Counted from the first letter of the stretch, positions 16,562 through 25,713 are shown. The stretch is DNA of 36,043 bases from Gammaproteobacteria bacterium (GCA_015488755.1 WFNB01000081.1:1-36043); one strand, 5' to 3'. Translations and numbers: made by a program. The notes: a model not told the origin generated them from the letters alone.

Positions 16562-18538
16562 TTAATCACCGAGACCCATATCAATATAACCTGTAGGACA
16601 AACATCCTTACAAATATGGCAACCAATACAACGATCATAGTCTGTATAAACATAACGACCTGTTGTTGACTGAGCTTTAGGTGTTTTCTTCACAGCATCT
16701 TGAGGACAATAAATGATACAGTTATCACACTCAAAACACATACCACAACTCATGCAACGCTTAGCTTCTGCAACAACATCATCTTCTGACAAAGCAACAA
16801 GACGTTCTGCAAAGTGACCTAAAACCTCTTCAGAGTTTACGTCAATCGTCTCACGAACATGACGAGGCTCATATTCAAAATGCCCCAAAAACAACTTATC
16901 ATGACCAATAATGTCATTTGATGAGCGATTCTCATAGTTATGAATAGCAAAATTTTCTTCGGATGTACCACGAACACTATTATGACCGTGTACAGGAGAA
17001 GGTTCTGGAGTTAAACCTGTATCATCCAGTTTTTTCTCCAGTGAGAATGTATGCTTATCAACCTTAGGACGTTTTTTCAGCTCTTCATCTTTACAACACA
17101 GATAATGATTGATTGTCTCTGTTGCAATAGCAGCCTGACCAATCGCCGTTGTTAACAAATGAGGTCGAACAATATCACCCGCTAAGAAATGACCAGGCTT
17201 ACCTTTTACCTGATAATGGGCATCACCATCAATAAAACCATGACCATTGTCCATTTCTTCAATACCTGTCATATCACCTTTCTGACCGATAGCAGAAACA
17301 ATCAGAGTTGCTTCAATATCATATTCGGAACCTTCAATAGGTGTCTTGCCATCATCTTCAAGTTTTATAACTCGAAGTGCAGTTGCACGACCACTATCAT
17401 CTCTTACCACAGCAATAGGGCTAACACAGCCAATAATAGTAACACCTTCTCTCAAGGCATCATCAATTTCATGTTGTGCTGCTGGCATATTTTCAATTGA
17501 AGAACGAGACAGCAAGGTAACATCTGCTCCATCTTTAGCTGCTGTATCTGATACATCATGAGCAGTATGTCCTAAGACGACATTCTCGGCAAAATCTTTT
17601 TCTGCAATATTAGAGATATTACCTAGACGACGAGCAACAGATGCAACATCGATAGAAGTATCACCACCGCCGATACAAACTAATTTTTCAGAAGAAACTT
17701 TTAAGCGACCGTCATTAAACGCTTCTAAGAAAGCAACACCGCTGATACAGTTTGGTGCTTCATCAAAACCTTCAATTGGTAAGCCACGACCTTCTTTACA
17801 ACCAATAGCCCAAAGTATGGCATCATAGTCTTTTTCTAAGTCTTCTACTTTAATATCAGTACCAACGCGAGTATTTAATTTTACTTCAACACCCATTTCA
17901 ACAATACGATTCATTTCATGATGCAAAACATCTCTAGGTACACGATAACCAGGAATACCATACATCATCATGCCACCAAGTTCTGCATGATCATCAAAAA
18001 CAGTACAAGCATGTCCCAAACGACGTAATTGATAAGCAGCCGCTAAACCTGCAGGACCGCCACCAATAATAGCGACTTTCTTACCACTATCCTGTTCAGC
18101 TGTTTTAAATTTATAGCCTTCACGTTTAGCACTGTCGCCAATATATTGCTCAATGGAGTTAATACCTACATTGTCATCAAGTTCATTACGATTACAGCCA
18201 TCTTCACAAGGTGCTGGACAAACACGCCCCATCACTGAAGGAAATGGATTCGCGTCAGTAGAGCGAAAGAATGCATACTCTTCTTTAGACATACCATCAT
18301 GCGTAGGTTTTTCTATACCACGAATGATATCCAACCAACCACGAATATCTTCGCCTGCAGGACAGCTGCCCTGGCAAGGTGGCGTTCTATTAATATAAGT
18401 TGGACATTTATGAGACCAACCAGCCTGAAAAATATTGTCAGTCCAAGTATTCCACTCTTGTTTGCCAGTGTGTTCTAACCTTGTTTCTTTATAACGAGTA
18501 CTCGTTAGTTTCTTCGGAGCTGTATCAGCAGTTGACAT
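16562..18538 (-). CDS. dsrL: DsrL, NAD(P)H-linked flavin/Fe-S oxidoreductase of the rDsr system
   Basis: 658 residues, the expected length. The N-terminus carries cysteine clusters (CPTY..CQGSCPAG and CPAPCEDGC) like glutamate-synthase small subunits. An FAD-binding GGGPAGLAAAYQLRRLG lies near 159-175, a second nucleotide fold IGGGDTSIDVA near 290, and a C-terminal two-cluster ferredoxin domain (CMSCGMCFECDNC and CIGCHICKDVC). In sulfur oxidisers DsrL accepts electrons from DsrAB and reduces NAD(P)+; the C-terminal ferredoxin part is typical of DsrL. AGGAG precedes the ATG. It lies between dsrK and dsrJ as in Allochromatium. Confidence 0.96.
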   Translation of the reverse strand: MSTADTAPKKLTSTRYKETRLEHTGKQEWNTWTDNIFQAGWSHKCPTYINRTPPCQGSCPAGEDIRGWLDIIRGIEKPTHDGMSKEEYAFFRSTDANPFPSVMGRVCPAPCEDGCNRNELDDNVGINSIEQYIGDSAKREGYKFKTAEQDSGKKVAIIGGGPAGLAAAYQLRRLGHACTVFDDHAELGGMMMYGIPGYRVPRDVLHHEMNRIVEMGVEVKLNTRVGTDIKVEDLEKDYDAILWAIGCKEGRGLPIEGFDEAPNCISGVAFLEAFNDGRLKVSSEKLVCIGGGDTSIDVASVARRLGNISNIAEKDFAENVVLGHTAHDVSDTAAKDGADVTLLSRSSIENMPAAQHEIDDALREGVTIIGCVSPIAVVRDDSGRATALRVIKLEDDGKTPIEGSEYDIEATLIVSAIGQKGDMTGIEEMDNGHGFIDGDAHYQVKGKPGHFLAGDIVRPHLLTTAIGQAAIATETINHYLCCKDEELKKRPKVDKHTFSLEKKLDDTGLTPEPSPVHGHNSVRGTSEENFAIHNYENRSSNDIIGHDKLFLGHFEYEPRHVRETIDVNSEEVLGHFAERLVALSEDDVVAEAKRCMSCGMCFECDNCIIYCPQDAVKKTPKAQSTTGRYVYTDYDRCIGCHICKDVCPTGYIDMGLGD

Positions 18539-18639
18539 TTATCTTTCTCCTATCAAGCTATGTTAGGTGCAATTAAAAATTGCTACGTTCAATCTTTAAA
18601 AATTCAAATTATTAATAATAGTAATTAAGACAAAAAAAT

Positions 18640-20178
18640 CTAGGATTCAGATTTTTCATCATCGTCACTACCATCAAGATCTTTTTCCTGTTCACTGCCC
18701 GTCATGACGATTGCGTCACTAACCAGTTGGTGAACACTCATAATGGCATCCATCTCGAAACCATAATAAGGTAATGTTTTGGTAAATTGGCTCTTACAAA
18801 TGGCACAGATTGCCGCAATATTAGTCACACCACTTTCTTCAGTGACTTGTTTCAGCGCTTCCATCCTAGGCAAAGCACCCTTAACACGTACTTCCATGAG
18901 ATCATCTGTTAAGATTCCACCACCACCACCACAGCAAAATGTTGCATCTTTAATGGTATCAGAATCCATATCAACGTAGTTGTTACAGGCGGCCTGAATG
19001 ACTGCACGAGGAATATCAAATTGTCCACCAGGCTTATCTCCCATACGGGAAGCGCGTGCAACGTTACATGAATCATGAAAGGTCATAGTCAAATGATCAT
19101 TCTCTGCCTTATTCATACGCAACTTACCTTCTTGCAGTGCACCATAGGTCACTTCAAGTATGTGTTGAGGCACAGGGTAGTTTTGATCTAAGAAATCAAA
19201 TGGACCAGCAAGTGTGTTTAAAAAGCTATACGCAACACGCCATGCATGCCCACACTCACCAAAAATAATACGTTTTACTTTAAGTTCAATAGCCGCTTCA
19301 CGAATGCGCATGGAAATTTTTTGAATATTTTCGTAACTGCCAATAAACAAACCAAAATTAGCTGCTTCAGATGCTAAAGAGCTTACTGTCCAAGTAATAC
19401 CCAATTCGTGTAATACTTTGCCATAACCAATTAGGCCATCGATATGGGGTTCAGCAAAGAAATCTGCTGATGGTGTCATCAATAAGGCATCACAACCTAC
19501 TTCATCCATATTGTATTTAACTGGTACACCGGTATCTTCTTCGACTTCTTCTTCAAGATCTTCAAGAATACCTTTCAATGCTGGACCGGGCAGACCTAAA
19601 TTATTACCAATTTTATAAACTTTCTGAATAATCTGGTTTGAATATTTTTGTCCCTTACCTACATGAGCAAGAATCTCACGAGCAGCCATTGTTACTTCTG
19701 CGGTATCAATACCCATTGGACAAAAAACAGAACAACGACGACATTCAGAGCATTGATGATAGTAGTTGTACCACTCATCCAGAACATCTTCCGTTAAATC
19801 AACAGCACCTACTAATTTAGGAAAGAATTTACCCGCGACAGTAAAGTAACGACGATATACTTTTCTCATCAAATCTTGACGAGCAACCGGCATATTTTTG
19901 GGATCATTCGTACCAATAAAATAATGACATTTATCAGTACAAGCACCACACTTAATACATGAATCCATAAACACTTGAAAAGAACGATAGCGACCTAATA
20001 GGTCACCCATTTTTTCCAATGTTTTCTCTTTCCAGTTCTCTGGTAATTCACCAGGATAGCCCAGATCGGTATCAAATTCTGCGCGAGAAATAAAAGGTCC
20101 TTTCCCAGCCATCGCATCTACTTTGATCTGAGGGACTACTGGATATTCTCTAAACTTGGGAGTTTCAAAGTCTGCCAC
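18640..20178 (-). CDS. dsrK: DsrK, cytosolic HdrD-like Fe-S subunit
   Basis: 512 residues. Two ferredoxin clusters lie at Cys74/77/80/84 (CIKCGACTDKC) and Cys143/146/149/153 (CSECRRCSVFC). Two CCG-type elements follow: ECGHAW, HDSC, then FCCGGGGG and AICAICKSQF, the heterodisulfide-reductase-like catalytic region that handles the DsrC disulfide or trisulfide. The C-terminus is acidic. The start is GTG, supported by the conserved MADFETP text and an AGGA upstream. It faces the cytosol and is anchored by DsrM, encoded 63 nt upstream. Confidence 0.96.
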   Translation of the reverse strand: MADFETPKFREYPVVPQIKVDAMAGKGPFISRAEFDTDLGYPGELPENWKEKTLEKMGDLLGRYRSFQVFMDSCIKCGACTDKCHYFIGTNDPKNMPVARQDLMRKVYRRYFTVAGKFFPKLVGAVDLTEDVLDEWYNYYHQCSECRRCSVFCPMGIDTAEVTMAAREILAHVGKGQKYSNQIIQKVYKIGNNLGLPGPALKGILEDLEEEVEEDTGVPVKYNMDEVGCDALLMTPSADFFAEPHIDGLIGYGKVLHELGITWTVSSLASEAANFGLFIGSYENIQKISMRIREAAIELKVKRIIFGECGHAWRVAYSFLNTLAGPFDFLDQNYPVPQHILEVTYGALQEGKLRMNKAENDHLTMTFHDSCNVARASRMGDKPGGQFDIPRAVIQAACNNYVDMDSDTIKDATFCCGGGGGILTDDLMEVRVKGALPRMEALKQVTEESGVTNIAAICAICKSQFTKTLPYYGFEMDAIMSVHQLVSDAIVMTGSEQEKDLDGSDDDEKSES

Positions 20179-20241
20179 TTTTCTAAATCCTCAAAAATTC
20201 CTAAAAACATTACTCTAAATAACGCTTATTTAGACTCAAAA

Positions 20242-20985
20242 CTACTTAGGTTGTGTCTTATTTTTCTCTGCATCTAAGTCTAATGCCCAATTCGCAACGT
20301 GACGTTTTTCACGTGGATTATCAACTTGATTACGAGAAGGAGCGAAGAACAGACCGGGAATATGTAATAACTTACTGAAAGGCAATAAAATCATCAACAC
20401 ACAGACTAAAAACAAATGAACCATAAGAGGAACATCAGTTGGTAGTGACTGCCAGTTAAAGGAAACTAAACCTAAACAAAATTCTTTTACTGCGATAATA
20501 TCGGTATGAGAGATAAAGCGCATTACAATACCGGTGAAGGCAATAAACATAAGCAAAATCAGCCATAAATAGTCTGATGGTGCTGAAATATATTTGACGC
20601 GAGCAACAAACAAGCGACGAGCAAAAAGACCAGCCAAACCAATGAACATTGTAAATGCAGCGTATTCGCCTACATTTTGTAATAAAACCAAAGGAAGTGG
20701 AACATCTTTAATAAAGAAGCGCAAATGATTTAATAGAACCACAAATAGGCTCATATGGAACAGCCAGCCAAATAGCCAAGTCCATTTATTTGAACGGAAT
20801 AAAGCAGCAAAGAGTATTGCTTCTTTAGCCAGTCTAATAGCCACGCCACCCTTTGTTAAAGGAGCAGGTGTGACTGGTATTTTCAACGGTGCCGGAACCC
20901 GTGAATACTGAATAATTTTTTTCACAAGCCCTAAAATCAGAACAAGAAAAGCCACTGTAAAAAGTAGCGCATAAAACGCTGACAT
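20242..20985 (-). CDS. dsrM: DsrM, membrane cytochrome b subunit
   Basis: 247 residues with about five or six membrane helices (near 3-22, 55-75, 78-98, 105-130, 140-160 and 185-210). Histidines in the helices (WLFHMSLFVVLLNHLRFF and VHLFLVCVL) suit NarI-like heme b binding. It exchanges electrons with quinone and with DsrK on the cytosolic side. A 134-nt gap with a hairpin separates it from dsrC, more than elsewhere in the operon. GGGTAGG provides the ribosome-binding site. Confidence 0.95.
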   Translation of the reverse strand: MSAFYALLFTVAFLVLILGLVKKIIQYSRVPAPLKIPVTPAPLTKGGVAIRLAKEAILFAALFRSNKWTWLFGWLFHMSLFVVLLNHLRFFIKDVPLPLVLLQNVGEYAAFTMFIGLAGLFARRLFVARVKYISAPSDYLWLILLMFIAFTGIVMRFISHTDIIAVKEFCLGLVSFNWQSLPTDVPLMVHLFLVCVLMILLPFSKLLHIPGLFFAPSRNQVDNPREKRHVANWALDLDAEKNKTQPK

Positions 20986-21018
20986 ATTACCTACCCATTA
21001 ATAATTTTTTAATATAAT

Positions 21019-21063
21019 GTGCAAGGGTTTCTAACATATTCCACTAAGTTAAAGACCCTGCAC
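21019..21063 (-). ncRNA. Intercistronic hairpin between dsrC and dsrM
   Basis: On the plus strand GTGCAAGGGTTTCTAAC (21019-21035) pairs with GTTAAAGACCCTGCAC (21048-21063), with one bulge and one mismatch and a 12-nt loop. In the mRNA (minus strand) it follows the dsrC stop and is not followed by a clear U-tract. A role in processing, in stabilising the upstream dsrC message or in partial termination is plausible. Confidence 0.5.
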
Positions 21064-21119
21064 ATGCACTTCTGCATAAAACCACTATATAGTTTTAGCA
21101 GAAATTTTTTCTTAGGTTG

Positions 21120-21455
21120 TTATACACAACCTGTTGGCTTAGGAAGACCAGCAAATTTACATGCTTGCTTACCAGGGCCATATGGGAATAACTCATATAA
21201 GTACTTAGAGTTACCTTTTTCTTTACCTAATTTCTTTGCAACTGCTTTTGTTAGTACACGTACAGCTGGAGCAATTTGGTACTCTTCATAGTACTCACGA
21301 AGGAAATTAATAATATCCCAGTGGTCATCGCCCATTTCAACTTCATCAATTTTTGCCATTTCAGTTGCAACTTCTGGGAACCAGTCAGAAAGATTTACTA
21401 GGTATCCTTCCTCATCAACTTCAACTTCTTTGCCTTCTACAGTAATAGTAGCCAT
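21120..21455 (-). CDS. dsrC: DsrC, sulfur-carrier substrate protein
   Basis: 111 residues. Both functional C-terminal cysteines are present: Cys99 (KQACKFAG) and penultimate Cys110 (TGCV), 11 residues apart as in bona fide DsrC. The swinging C-terminal arm receives sulfur from DsrEFH. It presents sulfur to DsrAB as persulfide or trisulfide and is recycled by DsrMKJOP. GGAG lies 7 nt before the ATG. It follows dsrEFH in the order typical of oxidisers. A Cys-less paralogue is encoded at 27082-27420. Confidence 0.97.
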   Translation of the reverse strand: MATITVEGKEVEVDEEGYLVNLSDWFPEVATEMAKIDEVEMGDDHWDIINFLREYYEEYQIAPAVRVLTKAVAKKLGKEKGNSKYLYELFPYGPGKQACKFAGLPKPTGCV

Positions 21456-21489
21456 TGTTTAACTCCAATAATAAAATGTTTATAAATAA

Positions 21490-21798
21490 TTACAGCCAAG
21501 ATTGAACGTTTGAATGCTCGGCTACCATATCAACGAAACCTGCATAATCAACGATTTTTATACCATCAAGTATGTCTGTTTCAGCAAAACCGCGAGTGTT
21601 TAGGTCTGAACCTAAAACACAAACGTTTTTATTTGCAATTGCAGCAGCCATTTGCTCTGCCACTTTAGTGCCTTTTAGGGCTCCCACTACAGCATCTTCA
21701 ATCAGTAGAATAGTAGAACCTTCTTTCGATTTAGACAAGCATGAGTTCAGTGAGTTACGCTCAAAAGGTGATTTATTTACAGTGTGTAACATTGCCAT
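21490..21798 (-). CDS. dsrH: DsrH, TusB-like sulfur transfer subunit
   Basis: 102 residues. The single-domain DsrE-like fold carries Cys20 (SLNSCLSK), the conserved DsrH cysteine. Subunit of the cytosolic DsrE2F2H2 hexamer that passes sulfane sulfur to DsrC. AAGGG precedes the ATG, and the gene starts 12 nt after dsrF. Confidence 0.95.
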   Translation of the reverse strand: MAMLHTVNKSPFERNSLNSCLSKSKEGSTILLIEDAVVGALKGTKVAEQMAAAIANKNVCVLGSDLNTRGFAETDILDGIKIVDYAGFVDMVAEHSNVQSWL

Positions 21799-21810
21799 TG
21801 TATTTTCCCT

Positions 21811-22221
21811 TTATGAACTTATCACTACGTCTTGTTGATCCATAAGATCAGCAAGTTCAGCACGTGAAACTAAATTTATTGATGGTTTCTCTGCCCAATC
21901 ATCATCTTCATCTTCATAAGTAAGATCCATGAGACTATCTAAAGTTAAACCACGCTCTTCTAAAGACTCTTTTTCAACATACAGCTTGTTGATATCGTAG
22001 TCACCCAAAGCTTTATAAGCATTTGAAAAATTTTTCATGCCTGATGCTTCAGTATTTTGCTTATCCATAATCTGGAAAACACCATCATCACAGAACACTA
22101 AACTTACATCCTGATCAAATGCCGCACTAATGAGCACAACTTCTAATGACTCCAGTGCGTAAACAGTACCATAAGGTGCTTTAGTGTTCACAAACATGAA
22201 TTTTTTAATACCATCACTCAT
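21811..22221 (-). CDS. dsrF: DsrF, TusC-like sulfur transfer subunit
   Basis: 136 residues with the DsrE-like fold (KKFMFVNTKAPYGTVYALESLEVVL at the start, LVFCDDGVFQI in the middle, then an acidic DEDDDW stretch). It lacks the DsrE-type active cysteine context, as expected for the non-catalytic F subunit of the DsrEFH hexamer. It sits 11 nt after dsrE with a clear AAGGGG site. Confidence 0.95.
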   Translation of the reverse strand: MSDGIKKFMFVNTKAPYGTVYALESLEVVLISAAFDQDVSLVFCDDGVFQIMDKQNTEASGMKNFSNAYKALGDYDINKLYVEKESLEERGLTLDSLMDLTYEDEDDDWAEKPSINLVSRAELADLMDQQDVVISS

Positions 22222-22232
22222 ATTGTTTCCCC

Positions 22233-22625
22233 TTAATCACCAAATGTTAATAAACGATCAGCTTGAATACCACCTTCGACTAACTGACCTAAGCCAGAAA
22301 TACGAAATGCTGGGTGAATATTATCTGCATCTTTACCTTGTCTGCCCGCTTCATCAGCATCTAACATGCCACGACGCTGTGCAGCAGCAATACAAACAAC
22401 CATATCTAATTCGTGTTCTTTAGCCAGCTCAGCCCAACGCTCAGTAATATTTCTATCATCTTGAGGGGGTACAGCCAAACGAGTTGCGTTATTCACGCCA
22501 TCGTTATAAAAAAACACACGATAAATTTCATGACCTTTTTCAATTGCAGCTTTAGCAAACTGATACGCTGTATCAGATGCTTGGTGCTGGTAAGGCCCTT
22601 CATTAATTAATAATGTAAATTTCAT
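22233..22625 (-). CDS. dsrE: DsrE, TusD-like catalytic sulfur transferase subunit
   Basis: 130 residues. Cys78 (MVVCIAAAQRRGM) matches the active-site cysteine of Allochromatium DsrE in both position and context. It accepts persulfide sulfur in the cytosol and hands it to Cys110 of DsrC. The presence of dsrE, dsrF and dsrH between dsrB and dsrC marks the oxidative-type pathway. Start preceded by AAAGG. Confidence 0.96.
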   Translation of the reverse strand: MKFTLLINEGPYQHQASDTAYQFAKAAIEKGHEIYRVFFYNDGVNNATRLAVPPQDDRNITERWAELAKEHELDMVVCIAAAQRRGMLDADEAGRQGKDADNIHPAFRISGLGQLVEGGIQADRLLTFGD

Positions 22626-22680
22626 TAAAGATTTACCTTTGGTTAGTGTGGACTGCTAACGAGTAACAGCCCTAACTAAT

Positions 22681-23757
22681 TTAAAAGTGAATATGTGTCG
22701 ACGCGTTCAGGCTATTTCTAGCACCTCTCCAGTCATCAATGTGGAATTTAGTAAATGGAAGACCTGTCTTCTCAAAGAAACCAAACCAACCAATTCTTTC
22801 AATCCAGTCATTCATGCGTTCCCAACCTTTAGCATCTTCTTTGTAGACTTTCAAGATGCGTTTAACTAAGGCTGTCGCTTCAGGCCAACGTGGTGGGTTA
22901 TTTGGAATACCTGCAGCAACCAGCTTCTGGAAGGTAGGCTTACCACGAGCATTTGAGTGGTTACCACCAACCCAGATAGCAAGTGTCGTATGAACTGCAT
23001 CATTAATAAGCATTGGAGGACAAGGAGGATAACATGCACCACAACAGATACATTTTTTCTCATCAACTTCTAATGTTGGGTTACCATCAACCATTGCGGG
23101 ACGAATAGCAGCAACAGGGCAACGAGCAACAATTGTTGGACGTTCACAAGCATTAGCAACTAAATCATGAGCAATCTTGGGTGGCTTAGTATGTTGGATA
23201 TTAATTGCAATGTCACCTTGACCACCACAGTTAATTTGACAACAAGAAGTCGTAATATGAACACGATTAGGCATTTCTTCACGTTTGAATTCTGTTACTA
23301 ACTCATCCATCATTGATTTAACAACACCAGACGCATCTGAACCTGGAATATCACAATGCAACCAACCCTGTGTATGGGAAGGTGCTGTAATAGTAGGTCC
23401 GGTACCACCAACAATCAAACCTGCTTTTTCAATTGCTTCAATCATTGGTGCTACTTTTGCTTCACTATCAACCATATACTCAAGGTTAGAACGAATAGTG
23501 AAACGGATAAAACCGTCGCCTAATTCGTTAGCAATGCGTGTAATTTCACGCAAAGTATAAACATCTAATATACGAGCAGTACCAACGCGAATAGTATAAA
23601 TTTCATCACCGCTATGAGCAACATGCTTTAGTACACCTGGACGAGGTCTTTCATGGTATTTCCACAAACCGAAATTTCTACGCATTGTTGGATGCATATA
23701 CTGGAAGCCATCTGGAGCCCCCGTTTCGATAGGCATTTTAGGTTTATCTGCAGCCAT
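22681..23757 (-). CDS. dsrB: Reverse dissimilatory sulfite reductase, beta subunit
   Basis: 358 residues. The siroheme/4Fe-4S-associated cysteines appear as SCCQINCGG (Cys172, 173, 177), and a ferredoxin insertion lies at KKCICCGACYPPC (about 236-246). Together with DsrA it forms the siroheme alpha2beta2 enzyme that oxidises DsrC-bound sulfur to sulfite in the cytosol. AGGAAATAAAA before the ATG is a good ribosome-binding site. The 140-nt gap from dsrA contains a hairpin. Confidence 0.97.
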   Translation of the reverse strand: MAADKPKMPIETGAPDGFQYMHPTMRRNFGLWKYHERPRPGVLKHVAHSGDEIYTIRVGTARILDVYTLREITRIANELGDGFIRFTIRSNLEYMVDSEAKVAPMIEAIEKAGLIVGGTGPTITAPSHTQGWLHCDIPGSDASGVVKSMMDELVTEFKREEMPNRVHITTSCCQINCGGQGDIAINIQHTKPPKIAHDLVANACERPTIVARCPVAAIRPAMVDGNPTLEVDEKKCICCGACYPPCPPMLINDAVHTTLAIWVGGNHSNARGKPTFQKLVAAGIPNNPPRWPEATALVKRILKVYKEDAKGWERMNDWIERIGWFGFFEKTGLPFTKFHIDDWRGARNSLNASTHIHF

Positions 23758-23790
23758 TTTTATTTCCTATTCTAATAAACTCATTCATAC

Positions 23791-23812
23791 TCAGGAGAGT
23801 CGCCCCTCCTGA
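23791..23812 (-). ncRNA. Intercistronic hairpin between dsrA and dsrB
   Basis: TCAGGAG (23791-23797), eight-base loop, CTCCTGA (23806-23812): a GC-rich stem in an otherwise AT-rich 140-nt spacer. No T-tract follows in the mRNA sense. It may mark a processing site or balance dsrA and dsrB expression. Confidence 0.5.
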
Positions 23813-23897
23813 CATTCTTAACTTATTAAATAACTTTGAATATTTGAATCTATGAACATTTAAAGTTATCCAGTGTTTACTTATCTGTTACAGTAAC

Positions 23898-25157
23898 TTA
23901 TGCAGTTGCTGCTTCAGCTTTTTTGTCGTACCACTTTTTAACTTCTTCGTCCCAGCCGTCCATACGAACATACGAACACTGACGTGGTTCACTGACCATA
24001 TTAGGATCCAATTCAAGGCCAATACCTTCGAGGTAGTTAACCAGACCAATACGTTCAATCATCTCACCTGTACGTTCATGCTCTAAAGCATTTTCAGCAA
24101 AGAAATCAATCATTTCACCTGTTAGCTCAACAAGCTCTTCAATTTCTTCCATGGTGTCAACTTTTAAGAAAGGTGCTACTACCGTACCCATCATGTCACC
24201 AATTTTCAAAGTACGCTTACCACCAATAAGAATGCTTACACCTTTGTCATCGCCAGGTGCTAACGCTTTGGTCATAACATTAATACAATGCATACAGCGA
24301 ACACATTCTTTATTGTTTACATCCAGTGTATCGTCATCATTTAATTTAATGGCATTAGATGGACAACGATCAGTAACATTATCAATTACATAATCACGAC
24401 CTTTGGCTTCAACAAATGCTTTAACTTCGGCTTGATCAACTTTCATGTCATCACGCCAAATACCAATCACGGCCATATCAGCTCGTTCAATTGCATTAGT
24501 GCAGTCATTTGGACAACCTGAAACTTTTATCTTCCATTTGTAAGGAAGTGCAGGTCTGTGTAAATCATCTTGAAATTCATTCACTAAGTGACGCATCAAA
24601 CCTTGTTCATTAGTACAAGAATGCTCACAACGAGCAGCACCTACACAGGCCATTGCCGTACGAACACAAGGCCCAGCACCACCCAAATCAAAGCCATAGG
24701 AATTCAATTTATCAAAGAATGGTTGCATCTCATCGGTAGTAGAACCGATAAACATAATATTACCTGTCTGACCATGGAAGGTCTGCAAACCAGAACCATG
24801 TTTTTCCCAGTCATCGGCTAACTGATTTAAAATATCAGCACTATAGAAGTTGCCTGCTGGTGGCTGAATACGTACGGTATGGAATTCTTTTGACTCAGGG
24901 AAATGCTCAGCTACTTCAGAAAAACGTGGAATAATACCGCCGCCGTAACCAAATACAGAAACCGTTCCACCTTTCCACCAACCCATACGAGTTTCATAGG
25001 AGTGTTCTAGCTGGCCTAATAGTCCGCCAACCATTGAATTAATCCGCTCATCTGGGTGCTCATCTCTTAAACGCTTAAATGATGAGATAAAGCTAGGCCA
25101 TTCACCATTTTCCAGCTCATCTAGCATCGGAGTATCATAGATCGTTACTTTAGGCAC
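23898..25157 (-). CDS. dsrA: Reverse dissimilatory sulfite reductase, alpha subunit
   Basis: 419 residues. Cys171-x5-Cys177 (CVGAARC) and Cys215-x3-Cys219 (CPNDC) are the siroheme-4Fe4S ligands. A ferredoxin domain follows with Cys265, 285, 288 and 291 (CVRCMHC). The catalytic subunit of the cytosolic sulfite reductase, running in the oxidative direction in organisms that also carry DsrEFH and DsrL. The start is GTG (rc of 25155-25157), 6 nt after AGGGAG and matching the conserved MPKVTIYDTPMLDELE text. It is the first gene of the dsr operon, behind a 556-bp divergent regulatory region. Confidence 0.98.
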   Translation of the reverse strand: MPKVTIYDTPMLDELENGEWPSFISSFKRLRDEHPDERINSMVGGLLGQLEHSYETRMGWWKGGTVSVFGYGGGIIPRFSEVAEHFPESKEFHTVRIQPPAGNFYSADILNQLADDWEKHGSGLQTFHGQTGNIMFIGSTTDEMQPFFDKLNSYGFDLGGAGPCVRTAMACVGAARCEHSCTNEQGLMRHLVNEFQDDLHRPALPYKWKIKVSGCPNDCTNAIERADMAVIGIWRDDMKVDQAEVKAFVEAKGRDYVIDNVTDRCPSNAIKLNDDDTLDVNNKECVRCMHCINVMTKALAPGDDKGVSILIGGKRTLKIGDMMGTVVAPFLKVDTMEEIEELVELTGEMIDFFAENALEHERTGEMIERIGLVNYLEGIGLELDPNMVSEPRQCSYVRMDGWDEEVKKWYDKKAEAATA

Positions 25158-25396
25158 AGTTTTCTCCCTTAGGTAAATTTGGTACTACTAAATATCGTTT
25201 AGTAATTTTAATATTGCTTTGAGTCATGCTTATTGAATATTTCCACGTCAACTCAAAACAGTCAAACTTTTTTAAGCCTTGCAAAGATACACGATTATTT
25301 CATTTATCACAAGACACACATAAAACAATGGTGTGAATTTTAGGACTTAATAATAAACTATTAAACCCTTCCTTTGGGAGGCATGCACACTAGGTT

Positions 25397-25439
25397 GATA
25401 TCCCCTTGTGGATATATCTATTTCTTCGATAAAATTCAA
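25397..25439 (-). promoter_or_regulatory. Candidate dsrA promoter with overlapping dyad
   Basis: Read on the minus strand, TTGAAT (25439-25434), 17-bp spacer, TATATC (25416-25411). An inverted repeat, GATATCC (25397-25403) to GGATAT (25410-25415) with a 6-bp spacer, covers the predicted -10 and start point, where a repressor would sit. The leader to dsrA would be about 245 nt. Consensus matches are moderate (4/6 each). Nothing else in 25158-25396 or 25440-25594 stands out, apart from general AT-richness. Confidence 0.3.
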
Positions 25440-25594
25440 CTTTAGAAATAAAATGACTTATCAAGCACTTAAGAGTATCAAGTAGAATACCCTTTGCCTT
25501 ACTAGGCCATTTCTTTATCTAAAAAAATTCTCATCCGCAACCACTAATTAAATTTAACGTTCAAGATTATATACTATTACTTACCCATTTAATG

Positions 25595-25636
25595 CTGATT
25601 AAGATCAATCTATCTAAATTTTAATTTATTCATAAA
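25595..25636 (+). promoter_or_regulatory. FNR-type box with correctly spaced -10 (class II promoter)
   Basis: CTGAT-TAAG-ATCAA (25595-25608) matches the FNR/Anr consensus TTGAT-N4-ATCAA at 9 of 10 defined bases. Its centre at 25601.5 would place a start point at 25643, and CATAAA (25631-25636) lies exactly at -12 to -7. A TACCCAT heptamer, which fits the NarL-type pattern TACYYMT, is 6 bp upstream (25582-25588). The promoter would drive the plus-strand genes (small unknown and the Cas6-like gene) and might also affect dsrA. Confidence 0.5.
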
Positions 25637-25713
25637 TGGCTATTCATCACTTGAAAATCAGCCACTCAAAACCCATCTTTACATCATATATTTTAATGCC
25701 CAGAGTAATTGTT

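Noticed and set aside
25636-25713. Upstream ATG at 25636 as start of the small acidic protein
   Set aside because: The codon coincides with the predicted -10 element of the FNR-type promoter, and the added N-terminus looks random.
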